The translations under genes were made by a program, and so were the position numbers. The notes under the pieces were generated by a model. That model worked only from the letters and a program-made list of their open reading frames with translations, did not search any database and was not told where the DNA came from. From Anaerolineae bacterium (GTDB taxonomy: Bacteria > Chloroflexota > Anaerolineae > Promineifilales > Promineifilaceae): 64,000 nucleotides of DNA. Location: contig JAHDWK010000031.1 of the NCBI GenBank assembly GCA_023382655.1, positions 16,309 through 80,308 on the forward strand, written 5' to 3'. Within the stretch, counting starts at the first letter, position 1. Every line of letters begins with the position of its first letter. Below are positions 11,001 through 19,664 of this stretch, one piece after another.

Positions 11001-11860
11001 TGCCACTGCAATTGATTGCTGTTTTGTGATCCTTCTGGTTGTTGGCTATCCGGCACAATGGTTAACTCAGGGTTAACTGTTTCCGAGTAAGTAACATTGA
11101 GGGCAACTGCCCGATTAAATTCATTAGCAATGCTGCTATAAATCTGTTGAAGCTCTGTGGGAACCGTTTTATATGCATCGTTAGGCGATGTGGCGATGCC
11201 TTCCAGAAAATCTAGTTGAGCGTTGCCGGTGAGACCCAGGGCAATGGTCACAATACGTACCCCATCATCTCGCAATCGGCGTGCTACACGTTGAGCATTG
11301 GATGGGTCATCGGCCCCATCACTAAGCAAGACAATAACTGGTAATGCTCCATCGCTCTGAGAAGCAGCAAGAACTACTTCCCCAGCCTCATTCAGTGCAT
11401 TGGCTATATCTGTTTGACCGTCAGCACTGAAGTTATTGATCCCTTCCAGGATTGTTGACGCATCCTGAGAAAATGTATCACTGGCCCAAAACACATCCCT
11501 ATCAAAAAAGGCGATAACTACCTGTGTTTTGTCCAGGTCCACAGTAGAAACAAATGCTTCCGCAGCAGACACAGCTTCGCTAAAGGCATCTATGCCAGTT
11601 TCCACCATGCTACCCGATTTATCCACCAGCAAGACGATGTTTGCAGTACGCTGCTGTGGTGGGCAAACCAGGTTAGGTTGAGCAGCATGGGTTACAGTAA
11701 CGGCCGTTTGCCCCTCACCAAAAAACACGACTTGCTCAACATCTCGCCTCAGATTACCCTCTTGGGGCATTGTCTGGTTATTTGTCCACCAGACGTAGCC
11801 GAAGAAGGAGAGGAGAACGCCCGTCCAGACAACAACAATACCCAACGCGACTTTTTGCAC
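8042..11860 (-). CDS. Membrane VWA protein fused to a degenerate tubulin-like (Tubulin_2) domain
   Basis: I choose GTG 11860, preceded by AAGGGG at 6 bases; a longer reading from TTG 11926 has no ribosome site and would run through a hairpin. From this start there is an N-terminal TM helix (residues about 4-25), then an exported VWA domain with an intact MIDAS (VLLVDKSGSM, near 77-86; later SDGADD). A second TM helix (about 340-365) leads into a cytoplasmic region of some 880 residues that opens with PTVIVGLGETGRIVLNQI, matching the start of the neighbouring tubulin-like protein. Where the neighbour has GSFAGGTGSGMFLD, this protein has GATFDDGSSGLLID, so the GTP-binding signature loop is degenerate. 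It may act as a membrane-anchored partner of the intact homologue. Confidence 0.82.
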   Translation of the reverse strand: MQKVALGIVVVWTGVLLSFFGYVWWTNNQTMPQEGNLRRDVEQVVFFGEGQTAVTVTHAAQPNLVCPPQQRTANIVLLVDKSGSMVETGIDAFSEAVSAAEAFVSTVDLDKTQVVIAFFDRDVFWASDTFSQDASTILEGINNFSADGQTDIANALNEAGEVVLAASQSDGALPVIVLLSDGADDPSNAQRVARRLRDDGVRIVTIALGLTGNAQLDFLEGIATSPNDAYKTVPTELQQIYSSIANEFNRAVALNVTYSETVNPELTIVPDSQQPEGSQNSNQLQWQLPSMTNAGATFGYAASVTGYGRYPLNPEESYMSYIDCVAGPVILPLMAGPDLLALPAPLPLALIALLPFLIPLFLMFWGRKPKQEPLPPPTILSKPAPEPVKDPTPAWLKRLTNTAVLAESLSIAIDETVLTPTVIVGLGETGRIVLNQIARTLRSRYGGQMPKRIRLLQIDIQPDQPEPATGINWQKPRYLADDEWVVLRPDLKEMQTFLRKEVERTKPSNQYLNWYEPFTPSGRMQGRMSIFYDLRRGSNGSALWSSLHQTVHQLDNPKIKVVGATFDDGSSGLLIDIARLTQIVVAGSNPSHSNIDVELWLTTPVKQDWSPEISDGRRKIRRNDQTVRTMATLRELERFQRNARQPFVYVPESNLQDQLRSTTNSAVVQTVFLFEPRADVDNVADHLNTMADGLMALLHMPAQQSLTQHLTASQLRAGTLANQRSTGTACSLGAYAVRLPLGILEEAVSWRVVYDLLFEELMGLQPCRQQQPNGLYSAVSPEEVVPDDGRSRRETAEELVEAFASNLNSRGFMQAIAHQVNQLLNGEIGVFDDQTRNRKGGLLQAQWWLESVRSLVQREGEREVARQISDFIELLKQWQEFLAANVEPLVQQQLQLSQTELSELTKQKGRQWILDEALEWKLYQQRIRTSAGDYQTLARAAKRFGWQALYKEKTREWQLDFLAPPVNFIWQDDAYLPEYVVEKEATAVAEAVFRTAVTLTQRNLQNETVLDAPVDPRQWYEQAEPGFTQSYKGAQNLAAQEVILFVAPESRQTDSLRGKLQSGANNIAVQLCATPDHTAMTVLRVQGHMPLNTYQGYDDEAWNNSLVYPNLYVWRGEQLASQYESQSGLTGRLDAKFVGWIQLNQELLNLFCEGYIYGLWEQQADDWYLPGLENWPGNSLGEALENLFGGDSGKWPLPMQNPNQNRARDAITELKVALQSRIAEITADEENGGKRGYLRKVRKEMLPPLTKSADAREQNFAIYLAGFLGTDS

Positions 11861-11880
11861 GATGAACCCCTTGTTAGTAG

Positions 11881-11910
11881 ACAACGGCCGTTGGTGGTAA
11901 CGGCCGTTGT
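11881..11910. other. Perfect 12-bp hairpin between the two tubulin-like genes
   Basis: Arms ACAACGGCCGTT (11881-11892) and AACGGCCGTTGT (11899-11910) flank a 6-base loop. It lies between the tubulin-like stop (11931) and the preferred GTG start at 11860. Both arms contain the ACGGCCGT octamer. There is no T tract, so it is more likely an mRNA processing or stability element than a simple terminator. Confidence 0.7.
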
Positions 11911-11930
11911 CCGCGAACTCTATCAACTAA

Positions 11931-14900
11931 CTACTCACCCTGATTGTCTGGGTCATAAACTTTGAACAACCCACCACCACGCCGTTTATTGCTTTCCCTT
12001 TCTTGCTTGGCGCGAATACCCTCTACTCGTGATTGCAGCAAAATTCCTGCCACCTGCGCCAGATCAAAGTAATCTTGCCGCATCACCTTGTTCCGCACCT
12101 TCGGGTCATAAGACATCGCTTTCAAAGCGCCAACAAACCCATCCTCTGCCAGGTTTTGTTCTATCATCTTTTGGCGTGCTTCTAGTGTCTTATCCCCAAT
12201 AATCTGTTCTGCATAATCTTTTTCAATGTAAGCTGAACGACCAGGCTCTTGTGTCCGCCCGACCACTACATAACCATGTAAAGCACTGAAGATATCCGGT
12301 CTTTTTTCTGGCTTACCGGTATCAACATTCCAACCTGGAGTTAACCAAAAGGTTTCCGTGCCATCTGGGGTTTTCCATTCAAGTTCCCAACGGAAAATAT
12401 TGTCCTCTTCAACTTCAAATATCTTTCCCATCATGGCCAGCATAAAGAATTGTCGAACGGCGGCGACATCTTCTAGCAACATCACAACGCGAGGATGAAG
12501 AGGTCTGTATTTAGCACCTCTTTCACACAAAATCCGCTCGTACTCTACTGCTCGAGCTTCCGCCGGGAAATTATGCAAAAGTTCCGCCTCAAGATAAGTC
12601 CCTTGTCGCCGATCTTGTTTCACATGGTTTTCATAAGCCGACTGGCACTCATGCCAGGCTGTAAAATGATCGTAGTGATACAAATCGTCCGTGCGCACTA
12701 GAGTCAGCTTATACTTGTTCTCGGAACCCACCACCTGTATGCTGTATTTGTCGTCGTTTGTTTCACGGGACAAATTGTTATTGCTGCGCAATTCTCCTTG
12801 CACCCCATAAGGCCCGGTAAAATAAGGATCGTCAGACTGCACCCGAATCAGGTTGCTTTTCTTTAACGCCGACGCGCCAGAATACCCGGCAAACAACGGT
12901 TCGGCGCTTACGTTAGCAATTTCATTGGCAAATCGGGCTGCATCCGCGTAGGTTTCGCGAATAGCTTGTTCAACCGTCGTTCGAGCCACAACTCCCTTAA
13001 ACTGCCGCCGCGCCAAACCCATTAACTTCTGTTGATTTTGTCGTCCAATCTGCAATCGCAAATCACTTGAGGAAGCAAAAATCGGATTTTCTAATTCAAA
13101 AGCTGCCTGATCATCTGTTTCCGGATCAACAAACAGATTCAAGTGCAATCGAGCTGGATTCCCTTTGTAATCTATTCCCCAACGCAGGCGACTCATTGCT
13201 TTGGCTAGTTCTGCTTCTTCAAAGACTGGTCGTTGATCACCTATGAGCATTTGCACCTTTTCTGCCTTTGTATCAAAACCATGTGCATTTTGGATAGCCT
13301 GCTTATCCTTGCGAATCGCATCCCACAAACCCGATAAGCCACTACTATCATCGCCGGTAGAAAGATGCCAAATCCAGGTTTGAACGGCATCCCGCATTTC
13401 GACAGCCACGGCTTTCATCTGCCGTGCTGTATTGGCAACGTAGACATGTAGCACATCTTCACGGCGCACATCCACCAGCCGGGTCATGATGCGTAAGTAA
13501 TTGTCTTCTGATTGCTTGACCTTTGGAGATTCCCACAGCAGCAAGAGCTTTTTGCCTAACATCTCTTGCATGATTTTTTCAGCACGCAGCGCTTGTTCTT
13601 TAAGTTTCAGTTCTGGTCTTAGTTCTTCACGTTTCTTGCGAATATCTTCCATCAACTTGAGGAAGTCATCTAATTCATCAACCACGCCATTGAAAAAACT
13701 CCAGGCATAACCTAATTTGCCACTGCGAGCAGCAATGGCATTCTCCGACAAACCCATCAATATCTCCGTCAACTTCAAACGCATCTGCCGCCGGAAAATC
13801 AAGAGATGGGACTGTTCTACTTTGTCTAAAATCTCGCCAAACTGACCATAATATTCGTCAATGCCCTCATCATTGGTCACGATGCCCCCAAATCGGGTGC
13901 GCACATCCTCAGGAATGCTGCGGAAACGGGCACGCGCCTCCTCGGCCGATTCCTTGTCACGCCGCGCCAGAGACAACGGCTTATAGTTCATCTGCGTCAT
14001 CACATCTTTTTTAATTGCTTCCAAACTGGGGTCATCTCCTAAATCAGGATAAATAGCAGCCCAACCCGCTTGAGATTTTGCCGAACCCCCTGAACGGGCT
14101 GTATCCTCCACCGCACGCGCCCGGTCGCCTTCTTTCACCTGGCTGTTCATCGAAGCAATTCGCCCCATAAATAACGACGGCTTGCTCGTGTTCCCTTGAT
14201 AACTCACTGTTTGGGTGAACAATTGGGGAGCGCGGGCATAACCAGCCATCCCTTTGTCTTCATCATTTTTGTCAGGCGCCGCCAGGGCTAAATGACGCTC
14301 TGCCCCAGAAGCCACGAGTCGCTCAAACTCATCCGGCTTTTTTCTGGGCTGCAACAAACGCAGCAGCATATCCTGTCCAAATTCATAACTGGAAATTTCT
14401 TGCACAAAGTGAGCCGGGACTTGCACGGTATAAGCACCTACAGCACTGTACATAGGCACATCAGGGAATCGGGTATATTCGGGCGCCAGATTGGTGTAGA
14501 TCCATTCGGTATACGCTTTTCCCGCTTCCTCATCTAAAATAGCACTGATCACTTCCGACATCATGGGGAAAACCCCAAATTTAGCTTCCTCAGACAAAGG
14601 CTTGCCCCCGCGCCGACCATCTACCAAATAGCAGGCGTCAAAAATGCGTTGGGTTGGCTCGATACGAAACTGGCTTTCGTTTTCCACATATTCCATTGTG
14701 GGCATCTGAAAATCAGAATCCACCACCATAAAACGATTGAGTTCTCGCCAAGCAGCAAAAGTCCGCGCTCGCATGTCCTCATCTGGCGAGTTGGTGAAAA
14801 CACTGGGTAAGGCAAAGTAACCACGCAGGACATGATGTATATTGCGCTGTTGGGCCATGAGACGTAAGATTTGAGCGACATCTAAAAACATACCGGACCC

Positions 14901-15440
14901 AGTACCCCCGGCAAAAGAACCCACAACAATAATCTCTAGCCGCCGCTGCTCTGTCGTCGAAGTGCGCACGGATTCCAATGCGCTACGGAAGGCACGCCAA
15001 ATGCGCGAACCGGTTTCACGCCCTAGCAAATCCTTAAAAACGGCCATACGCCCAAATTGACGCAAGCGACCAGCCCCATCGTCTAAAATGAACGCTGCGG
15101 GAGATTGAGTGTCCAACCATTTTTGAGCGTTGTACCATTTGCCGATCGGTTTTAATTCACCTCGCTTGACTCGTTCAGCTTCCGGCTTAGAGTCGCCACC
15201 GATGTAGATGAACTCACCAGCATCCAGGGTTACGCCACCTACTTCAACCCCTTCCTCTTCCTTCCCGGTGGCATTGACGCGCTTGGTGCCCGCTTCCAGT
15301 TGCGAAGCGGTATCAATGGACAGCAGCTTCACATTTTTGGGAAGTTCGCCGTTGTTGGACAGCATCAAATCCCGTTTGAGCCAGGTTAAAACCCATTGCC
15401 CGGTACCACCCAGGCCGACGACAAGTGCTGGTCTAGACAT
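11931..15440 (-). CDS. Bacterial tubulin-like GTPase (Tubulin_2/FtsZ-like family)
   Basis: 1169 aa, starting at an ATG with a good AAGGAG site. The N-terminus RPALVVGLGGTGQWVLTWLK is the Rossmann-like entry, and VVGSFAGGTGSGMFLDVAQ (about 172-190) contains the tubulin/FtsZ signature GGTGSG for nucleotide phosphate binding. GAGRLRQFGRMAVFKDL near 122-138 is a second block shared, in altered form, with the downstream VWA fusion. The protein is far longer than FtsZ (about 350-400 aa), and its C-terminal two thirds contain long helical stretches. Bacterial and archaeal families of this type have been proposed to remodel membranes and often sit beside VWA genes. Predicted cytoplasmic; no signal peptide or TM helix seen. 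Confidence 0.88.
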   Translation of the reverse strand: MSRPALVVGLGGTGQWVLTWLKRDLMLSNNGELPKNVKLLSIDTASQLEAGTKRVNATGKEEEGVEVGGVTLDAGEFIYIGGDSKPEAERVKRGELKPIGKWYNAQKWLDTQSPAAFILDDGAGRLRQFGRMAVFKDLLGRETGSRIWRAFRSALESVRTSTTEQRRLEIIVVGSFAGGTGSGMFLDVAQILRLMAQQRNIHHVLRGYFALPSVFTNSPDEDMRARTFAAWRELNRFMVVDSDFQMPTMEYVENESQFRIEPTQRIFDACYLVDGRRGGKPLSEEAKFGVFPMMSEVISAILDEEAGKAYTEWIYTNLAPEYTRFPDVPMYSAVGAYTVQVPAHFVQEISSYEFGQDMLLRLLQPRKKPDEFERLVASGAERHLALAAPDKNDEDKGMAGYARAPQLFTQTVSYQGNTSKPSLFMGRIASMNSQVKEGDRARAVEDTARSGGSAKSQAGWAAIYPDLGDDPSLEAIKKDVMTQMNYKPLSLARRDKESAEEARARFRSIPEDVRTRFGGIVTNDEGIDEYYGQFGEILDKVEQSHLLIFRRQMRLKLTEILMGLSENAIAARSGKLGYAWSFFNGVVDELDDFLKLMEDIRKKREELRPELKLKEQALRAEKIMQEMLGKKLLLLWESPKVKQSEDNYLRIMTRLVDVRREDVLHVYVANTARQMKAVAVEMRDAVQTWIWHLSTGDDSSGLSGLWDAIRKDKQAIQNAHGFDTKAEKVQMLIGDQRPVFEEAELAKAMSRLRWGIDYKGNPARLHLNLFVDPETDDQAAFELENPIFASSSDLRLQIGRQNQQKLMGLARRQFKGVVARTTVEQAIRETYADAARFANEIANVSAEPLFAGYSGASALKKSNLIRVQSDDPYFTGPYGVQGELRSNNNLSRETNDDKYSIQVVGSENKYKLTLVRTDDLYHYDHFTAWHECQSAYENHVKQDRRQGTYLEAELLHNFPAEARAVEYERILCERGAKYRPLHPRVVMLLEDVAAVRQFFMLAMMGKIFEVEEDNIFRWELEWKTPDGTETFWLTPGWNVDTGKPEKRPDIFSALHGYVVVGRTQEPGRSAYIEKDYAEQIIGDKTLEARQKMIEQNLAEDGFVGALKAMSYDPKVRNKVMRQDYFDLAQVAGILLQSRVEGIRAKQERESNKRRGGGLFKVYDPDNQGE

Positions 15441-15494
15441 GTTATAATCTCCTTAAATTTTTCTGCTTCACAAAATAGCTGTTATTCAAAATCA

Positions 15495-18302
15495 TCAATA
15501 AGATGTAGCTGATGCACGATCATTGATATAGCGAATCTCCGCATTTCCGGCGTGATCAGCCTGCCCCGGTTCCATTTCTCCTAACGGCGCATCCAAACCA
15601 TCTGCTTGTTTAACATGAACAGATACAAGGTTGCCATACCCTTTTTGGGCAGTAATTCGCTCAATTCCTACTTGCTTAAATATGGATTTTTTGAACTTAT
15701 TCACCCGGCGACGCTTGCGTAATTTCAAGCTAATCACCTCTGCCTTTGTCCCCGTATCCACAATGACAAGATAGCCAGTTGGGCCACCGCTAAATATATA
15801 AATCAGCCAGATAATCACCATGAGAAGGATTAGACCAACAGCAACTTGAACGCCAGTCCAGGTTGTAGGATTGGTGTAGGTTGAGTCTTCTCGTGTAAAA
15901 GTTTCTTCATAGGAAGTTTGTGCCCAGGCGTACTCTTCCAGCAATTGATCATCATTCACTCGTATAGAAAGGGTGTATTCGCCACTTTCATCTAGTAGCT
16001 CTCCCCCGCTGCCTACTAACAACTGTTCAGCCACATTGTTGCTCTCAGCCAGCGTAATGGTCTGGGTGATACCGGAAGGGGTTTCCGCCACCACTTCAAA
16101 GCTATCCAGATCATTCAGCACCTCATTCAAAAACAGCGGTGCATCCTCATTGAGTGGGTCTACCACCCGTACAGAAACTGGAAAGGGTTGCAACCCATTC
16201 TGTTTGAGGAACATTCTGAGCCATGTATCCCGTTGATGTAGGGACGCTTCTGGTGGGGGCATGAGTTCCAGTTGCAAAGGTTTGATTTCGTACTGTTCCA
16301 CAGTGACGGATGATTCAAACGTAGCTGGAGCATGAGTTAGTTCGTTATAGTTTTCGTTGCCTCCCCAATCTGTTTCTACGGTAATAATATGAACCCCCGG
16401 TTCTGGCAAGTTGTCTATGGAGCCATTCTCAAATTGGCCTACAAAACGATTTTTTGTTGCCGGATCCAGGTGCAGTTCGATTGTTTCCAGAACTGTGGTG
16501 CCATCACTTAAACGCGCTTCAAACAGGGTGCTCCAGTCAGCCAAAATCTGCGTCACGTCAATGCTTTCACCATTGGCATCCAACACATTAACTGCTACTG
16601 CTAAAGACTCTGGAATTTGTGAAGTTCCACTGACACTATTAAGCGGGGTAACATTACCCTCTTGCGGTGTTTCAATGGCAAATGTCATTAACTCAACAGC
16701 ACTACCCCGGAAACTGCCATCATCCTCAAAAACATCAATATTTCCCTCTGCGGAGTCTGGATGACGTACTGTAGCTAGCAGATCCCATGTGTAATTACCT
16801 GGTAGTGGGGTTTCAATAGGGGAACTGGTTTCGTAACGGCCGTTTTGCCCTACCACCCGATCCAATTCATATACCTTTTCATAATCGCCATTACGAACCG
16901 TAGCTGTCACCACAAGTGGATAGCCATCAATCTCCTCAAGTGGTTCACCGTTCTTATCCCACATCTCCAATACAAATGTACTATTCAGAGCATTAGAATA
17001 GTGCGGAGGATCAACAATGGCTGGAAAAACGCTATCAGGTACAGGGGCTGCCACATTGCCAGAAATAGTAGCAAACTCCACACTTAGACTCAATTCATCA
17101 GTACAATCTTCTAGCCCAGGCACTGTAACGTAATAACGGCCAGGTAATGGGGAGTTGAAAATATAGCTTTCATTTCCACGGAAAGTAAGGTAATCGTCAG
17201 CAGTTAGGTTCCCTGTAATCGGCACACCGCCACGAAGTGCATAATTCTCATCATCTGTTTCAATATTGAGAACTGCCTGTCCCCGAGGGTTTTCTACGAT
17301 AGGGAAGGTGTAAAAAATGATGACATTGTCGAGATACGGCCGTACCCATTTTGGTTCTCCGCACTCAAGCGGCTCACGTCCAGAACCGGTGATTGGGTCA
17401 AGTGCATCATTAATGACTTTTGTGAGCAAACTGCTGCTTGTTACTGGGTAAATGTCACCACCATGACTTTGTGTTATTTGCTCCCACTTATCCTGGGACG
17501 TAGGCGTAACTCCTGTACGAGATAAAAAAATTGTTGAGATATAAACACTCTCAGGGTTTCCTAGCCCATAATAAGGAAACTCGTCCCCTAGAGAATTGGT
17601 TATCTCTTCTAAATCACCCATTAAATCAAGCGTTAAATTATATGTTTGAGGCGGACAGCCACGATTTGAAACACAAGGTTCCCCATCAGTTAGCATAATA
17701 ACAACCTGCCGTCGCGGTTTTTCTCCCAGTGGTTGCCCCCGCCATTCTGCCAAAATATCGTTTGCCGCCAAAAAAGCCGAACGATGGTCGGTTGCCCCCA
17801 AACTTTCATTAGCACCACTGCGAATCTCAGTTTCTATACTTTCACGTCGCTGTCCCCACCCTTCCGTTATTTCTCTCTGAGTCATTCCTTCAAGGTTTTC
17901 AAGAGGAATAATAGTAGAAGCAAGATAGACCTCAATATCCTGCTGATATGGATTGTCGGGACCATCTTGGGCAATGGACGCAAGGTCACCAAAACCAACA
18001 ACTGCCACGCGGTGTTGGATACTCTCTTCTGCGCACAGCCAGGCTGAATGGTTGGCTAAATAGTCAGTGATGTTTACGGCCGCATCAAATCTTTGGCCCT
18101 CAGCGTCATTTGCCGCCGTAGTGGCATTGCCACCCATTGATTCCGATTGATCTATCAGGATTACCAGATCGATTGGGTGGCACTTGTCATTGATATCCGT
18201 AGCCTGTGCAAAAACGGTCGTTTGGTGAAAGTGCCCAATGCCAACAAGAAACGAAAGCGTTAAGATGATTGCAGGAGCTACGATCTTTATCTTAAGATTC
18301 AT
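15495..18302 (-). CDS. Exported VWA-domain protein with C-terminal membrane anchor
   Basis: 935 aa. Residues 1-33 form a signal peptide ending near VFAQA. The VWA domain follows at once, with MIDAS motif VILIDQSESM (DxSxS at 51-55) and VIMLTDGEP further on, so it probably binds a divalent ion and a protein ligand outside the membrane. The middle 500 residues look like beta-sandwich repeats. A TM helix near 813-837 leads to a basic cytoplasmic tail (RKRRRVNKFKK) of about 95 residues. ATG 18302 is preceded by AGAAAGGGA. It is the first large gene of the leftward operon, 74 bases after the small HTH gene, and could be the surface sensor of the tubulin-like system. Confidence 0.85.
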   Translation of the reverse strand: MNLKIKIVAPAIILTLSFLVGIGHFHQTTVFAQATDINDKCHPIDLVILIDQSESMGGNATTAANDAEGQRFDAAVNITDYLANHSAWLCAEESIQHRVAVVGFGDLASIAQDGPDNPYQQDIEVYLASTIIPLENLEGMTQREITEGWGQRRESIETEIRSGANESLGATDHRSAFLAANDILAEWRGQPLGEKPRRQVVIMLTDGEPCVSNRGCPPQTYNLTLDLMGDLEEITNSLGDEFPYYGLGNPESVYISTIFLSRTGVTPTSQDKWEQITQSHGGDIYPVTSSSLLTKVINDALDPITGSGREPLECGEPKWVRPYLDNVIIFYTFPIVENPRGQAVLNIETDDENYALRGGVPITGNLTADDYLTFRGNESYIFNSPLPGRYYVTVPGLEDCTDELSLSVEFATISGNVAAPVPDSVFPAIVDPPHYSNALNSTFVLEMWDKNGEPLEEIDGYPLVVTATVRNGDYEKVYELDRVVGQNGRYETSSPIETPLPGNYTWDLLATVRHPDSAEGNIDVFEDDGSFRGSAVELMTFAIETPQEGNVTPLNSVSGTSQIPESLAVAVNVLDANGESIDVTQILADWSTLFEARLSDGTTVLETIELHLDPATKNRFVGQFENGSIDNLPEPGVHIITVETDWGGNENYNELTHAPATFESSVTVEQYEIKPLQLELMPPPEASLHQRDTWLRMFLKQNGLQPFPVSVRVVDPLNEDAPLFLNEVLNDLDSFEVVAETPSGITQTITLAESNNVAEQLLVGSGGELLDESGEYTLSIRVNDDQLLEEYAWAQTSYEETFTREDSTYTNPTTWTGVQVAVGLILLMVIIWLIYIFSGGPTGYLVIVDTGTKAEVISLKLRKRRRVNKFKKSIFKQVGIERITAQKGYGNLVSVHVKQADGLDAPLGEMEPGQADHAGNAEIRYINDRASATSY

Positions 18303-18376
18303 TGAATTCCCTTTCTAGCCTTGCTATCTTCACCAGAATACTTGAAGCATGTTCCTGGTGTATAAAATATGGACTG

Positions 18377-18595
18377 TTAGTTTTTGGGCTTTAATGGATC
18401 AGATACAGTTCCTTCTAACGGCCGTTCCCTCAACCACTCATCCAACCCCTTCCGCGAAAATCGCCAGGCGCCGCCTACCTTTCGCCCTGGCAATTTGCCT
18501 TCCTGCACCAATCTATAAATAGTAGACTCGCTTAATCTAAGGTAATCACACACCTCGCGCACCGTCATAATTACATCCGGGTCAGTGTCAGTCAT
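18377..18595 (-). CDS. Small excisionase-family HTH DNA-binding protein
   Basis: 72 aa. VIMTVREVCDYLRLSESTIY followed by RLVQEGKLPGRKVGGAWRF and FSRKGLDEWLRE is the typical excisionase/MerR-like winged HTH (HTH_17 type). The helix-turn-helix occupies residues about 9-30, with the wing around GGAWRF. In plasmids and phages such proteins are Xis or AlpA-type regulators; here no integrase is nearby, so a transcriptional role at the divergent promoter region is more likely. It is the first gene of the leftward VWA/tubulin-like operon and is divergent from the sigma factor gene. Confidence 0.85.
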   Translation of the reverse strand: MTDTDPDVIMTVREVCDYLRLSESTIYRLVQEGKLPGRKVGGAWRFSRKGLDEWLRERPLEGTVSDPLKPKN

Positions 18596-18890
18596 TTCTT
18601 AACTCCACGCGGGTATCATCTTTACTATTCATTACCAGACGGTCTTTTGAACATGGCCGATAACACATACTCATAACCCACTATCCATGAATTGCTTGGT
18701 GCTGTTTACCATCTAAATAATTTATGCCTTTTTCCGCGTTTTTCTCTCTCTTATGCAAAGAACGGGTAAAACCGGGCGAAATCTCTGAATTTTAGGCAAA
18801 TTTGTTTGCTATTGATGGACACAAGACTTATACTGTTTATGTGTTTTTTATGCAGTCGCATGTTTTGCACACAAGAGAAGGAGGTTATTC
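18596..18890. promoter_or_regulatory. Divergent intergenic region between the HTH gene and the sigma factor gene
   Basis: 295 AT-rich bases without an ORF. It must hold the promoters of both the leftward tubulin-like operon and the rightward sigma/CHAT operon. The rightward promoter is visible (listed separately); I could not define the leftward one with confidence. Confidence 0.55.
18806..18834 (+). promoter_or_regulatory. Sigma70-type promoter of the sigma/CHAT operon 1
   Basis: TTGCTA (18806-18811), a 17-base spacer and TATACT (18829-18834). The sigma gene starts 57 bases downstream at GTG 18891 with a strong GAAGGAGG ribosome site. Housekeeping-type spacing suggests that the module is set in place constitutively before any autoactivation. 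Confidence 0.55.
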
Positions 18891-19664
18891 GTGCCAGTAG
18901 ACAACAGAACCCTCAAAGTAGAATTTGATGTAGCCTTTCAGCAATTGGTGGAACAGAAAAACAAAATAACGGCCGTTGCCGTACAACAGACCGTTATGGC
19001 AAACCTGGAACAACGGCGTGTGGAGCGATGGTTAGGGGAAGACAAGACACGCTCGCCCAGTGCGTATGTTCACCTGGTTATTGAAACCTATGAGCAGTAC
19101 CAGCCGTATATTCACCAAATTCAAGTAGAGCGATCAGAAATCGTCTGGGAGGCGTTATTCAAAAAACTACAACATTGGGCCTATAGTTACTTGATTTGCA
19201 TAGGCTTTCGTTCGGAACACGCAACTTTCCAATTGGCTGTCACGCTTGCTACTGAGACGGCCATAACACTTTTAACGGCTCGTTTTCCCTATGATGTGCC
19301 ATTTGATCCCTGGGCGCATGTTTTATTACTTCACGTTTGCCGCCGCCATATCCGGGAAGCGAAGAAACAGAGCGCGATACCGGACGAAAATTTATTGGCG
19401 CTCCATGAAGAACTTGTGCATGACGCCCTGTCTCTTGATACTCTACATTTGCAAGAGGTGCGGCTTGACTTGTTGGATGCAATTGCCGAATTACCTACAG
19501 AGAGTTGGCGGCAAGTCATTTTGCTCCAATACTTTGAAAATCTCTCCCCTGCAGAAATTGCCAGCGTGATGGGCAAATCGCCCAGCGCCGTTTATAACCT
19601 CCACTTCAAGGCAATATCCCGGCTCAGAGAGATAATGACTCAGAAAAGGCATAATGATGAGTAG
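18891..19664 (+). CDS. ECF-like RNA polymerase sigma factor (module 1)
   Basis: 257 aa from GTG 18891 behind AAGAAGGAGG. The C-terminal region 4 is clear: LDAIAELPTESWRQVILLQY, then LSPAEIASVMGKSPSAVYNL and HFKAISRLREIM, the typical HTH of sigma-70-like ECF factors. The region 2 equivalent (ARFPYDVPFDPWAHVLLLHVC) is divergent, and the N-terminal 100 residues form an extra helical domain absent from classical ECFs. The protein is clearly paralogous to the sigma factor at 41145-41930 (shared ARFPYD..FDPWA.VLL and QPY..QIQ.ER). Its 3' end overlaps the next gene by 11 bases, which implies translational coupling with the probable inhibitor. Confidence 0.85.
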   Translation: MPVDNRTLKVEFDVAFQQLVEQKNKITAVAVQQTVMANLEQRRVERWLGEDKTRSPSAYVHLVIETYEQYQPYIHQIQVERSEIVWEALFKKLQHWAYSYLICIGFRSEHATFQLAVTLATETAITLLTARFPYDVPFDPWAHVLLLHVCRRHIREAKKQSAIPDENLLALHEELVHDALSLDTLHLQEVRLDLLDAIAELPTESWRQVILLQYFENLSPAEIASVMGKSPSAVYNLHFKAISRLREIMTQKRHNDE

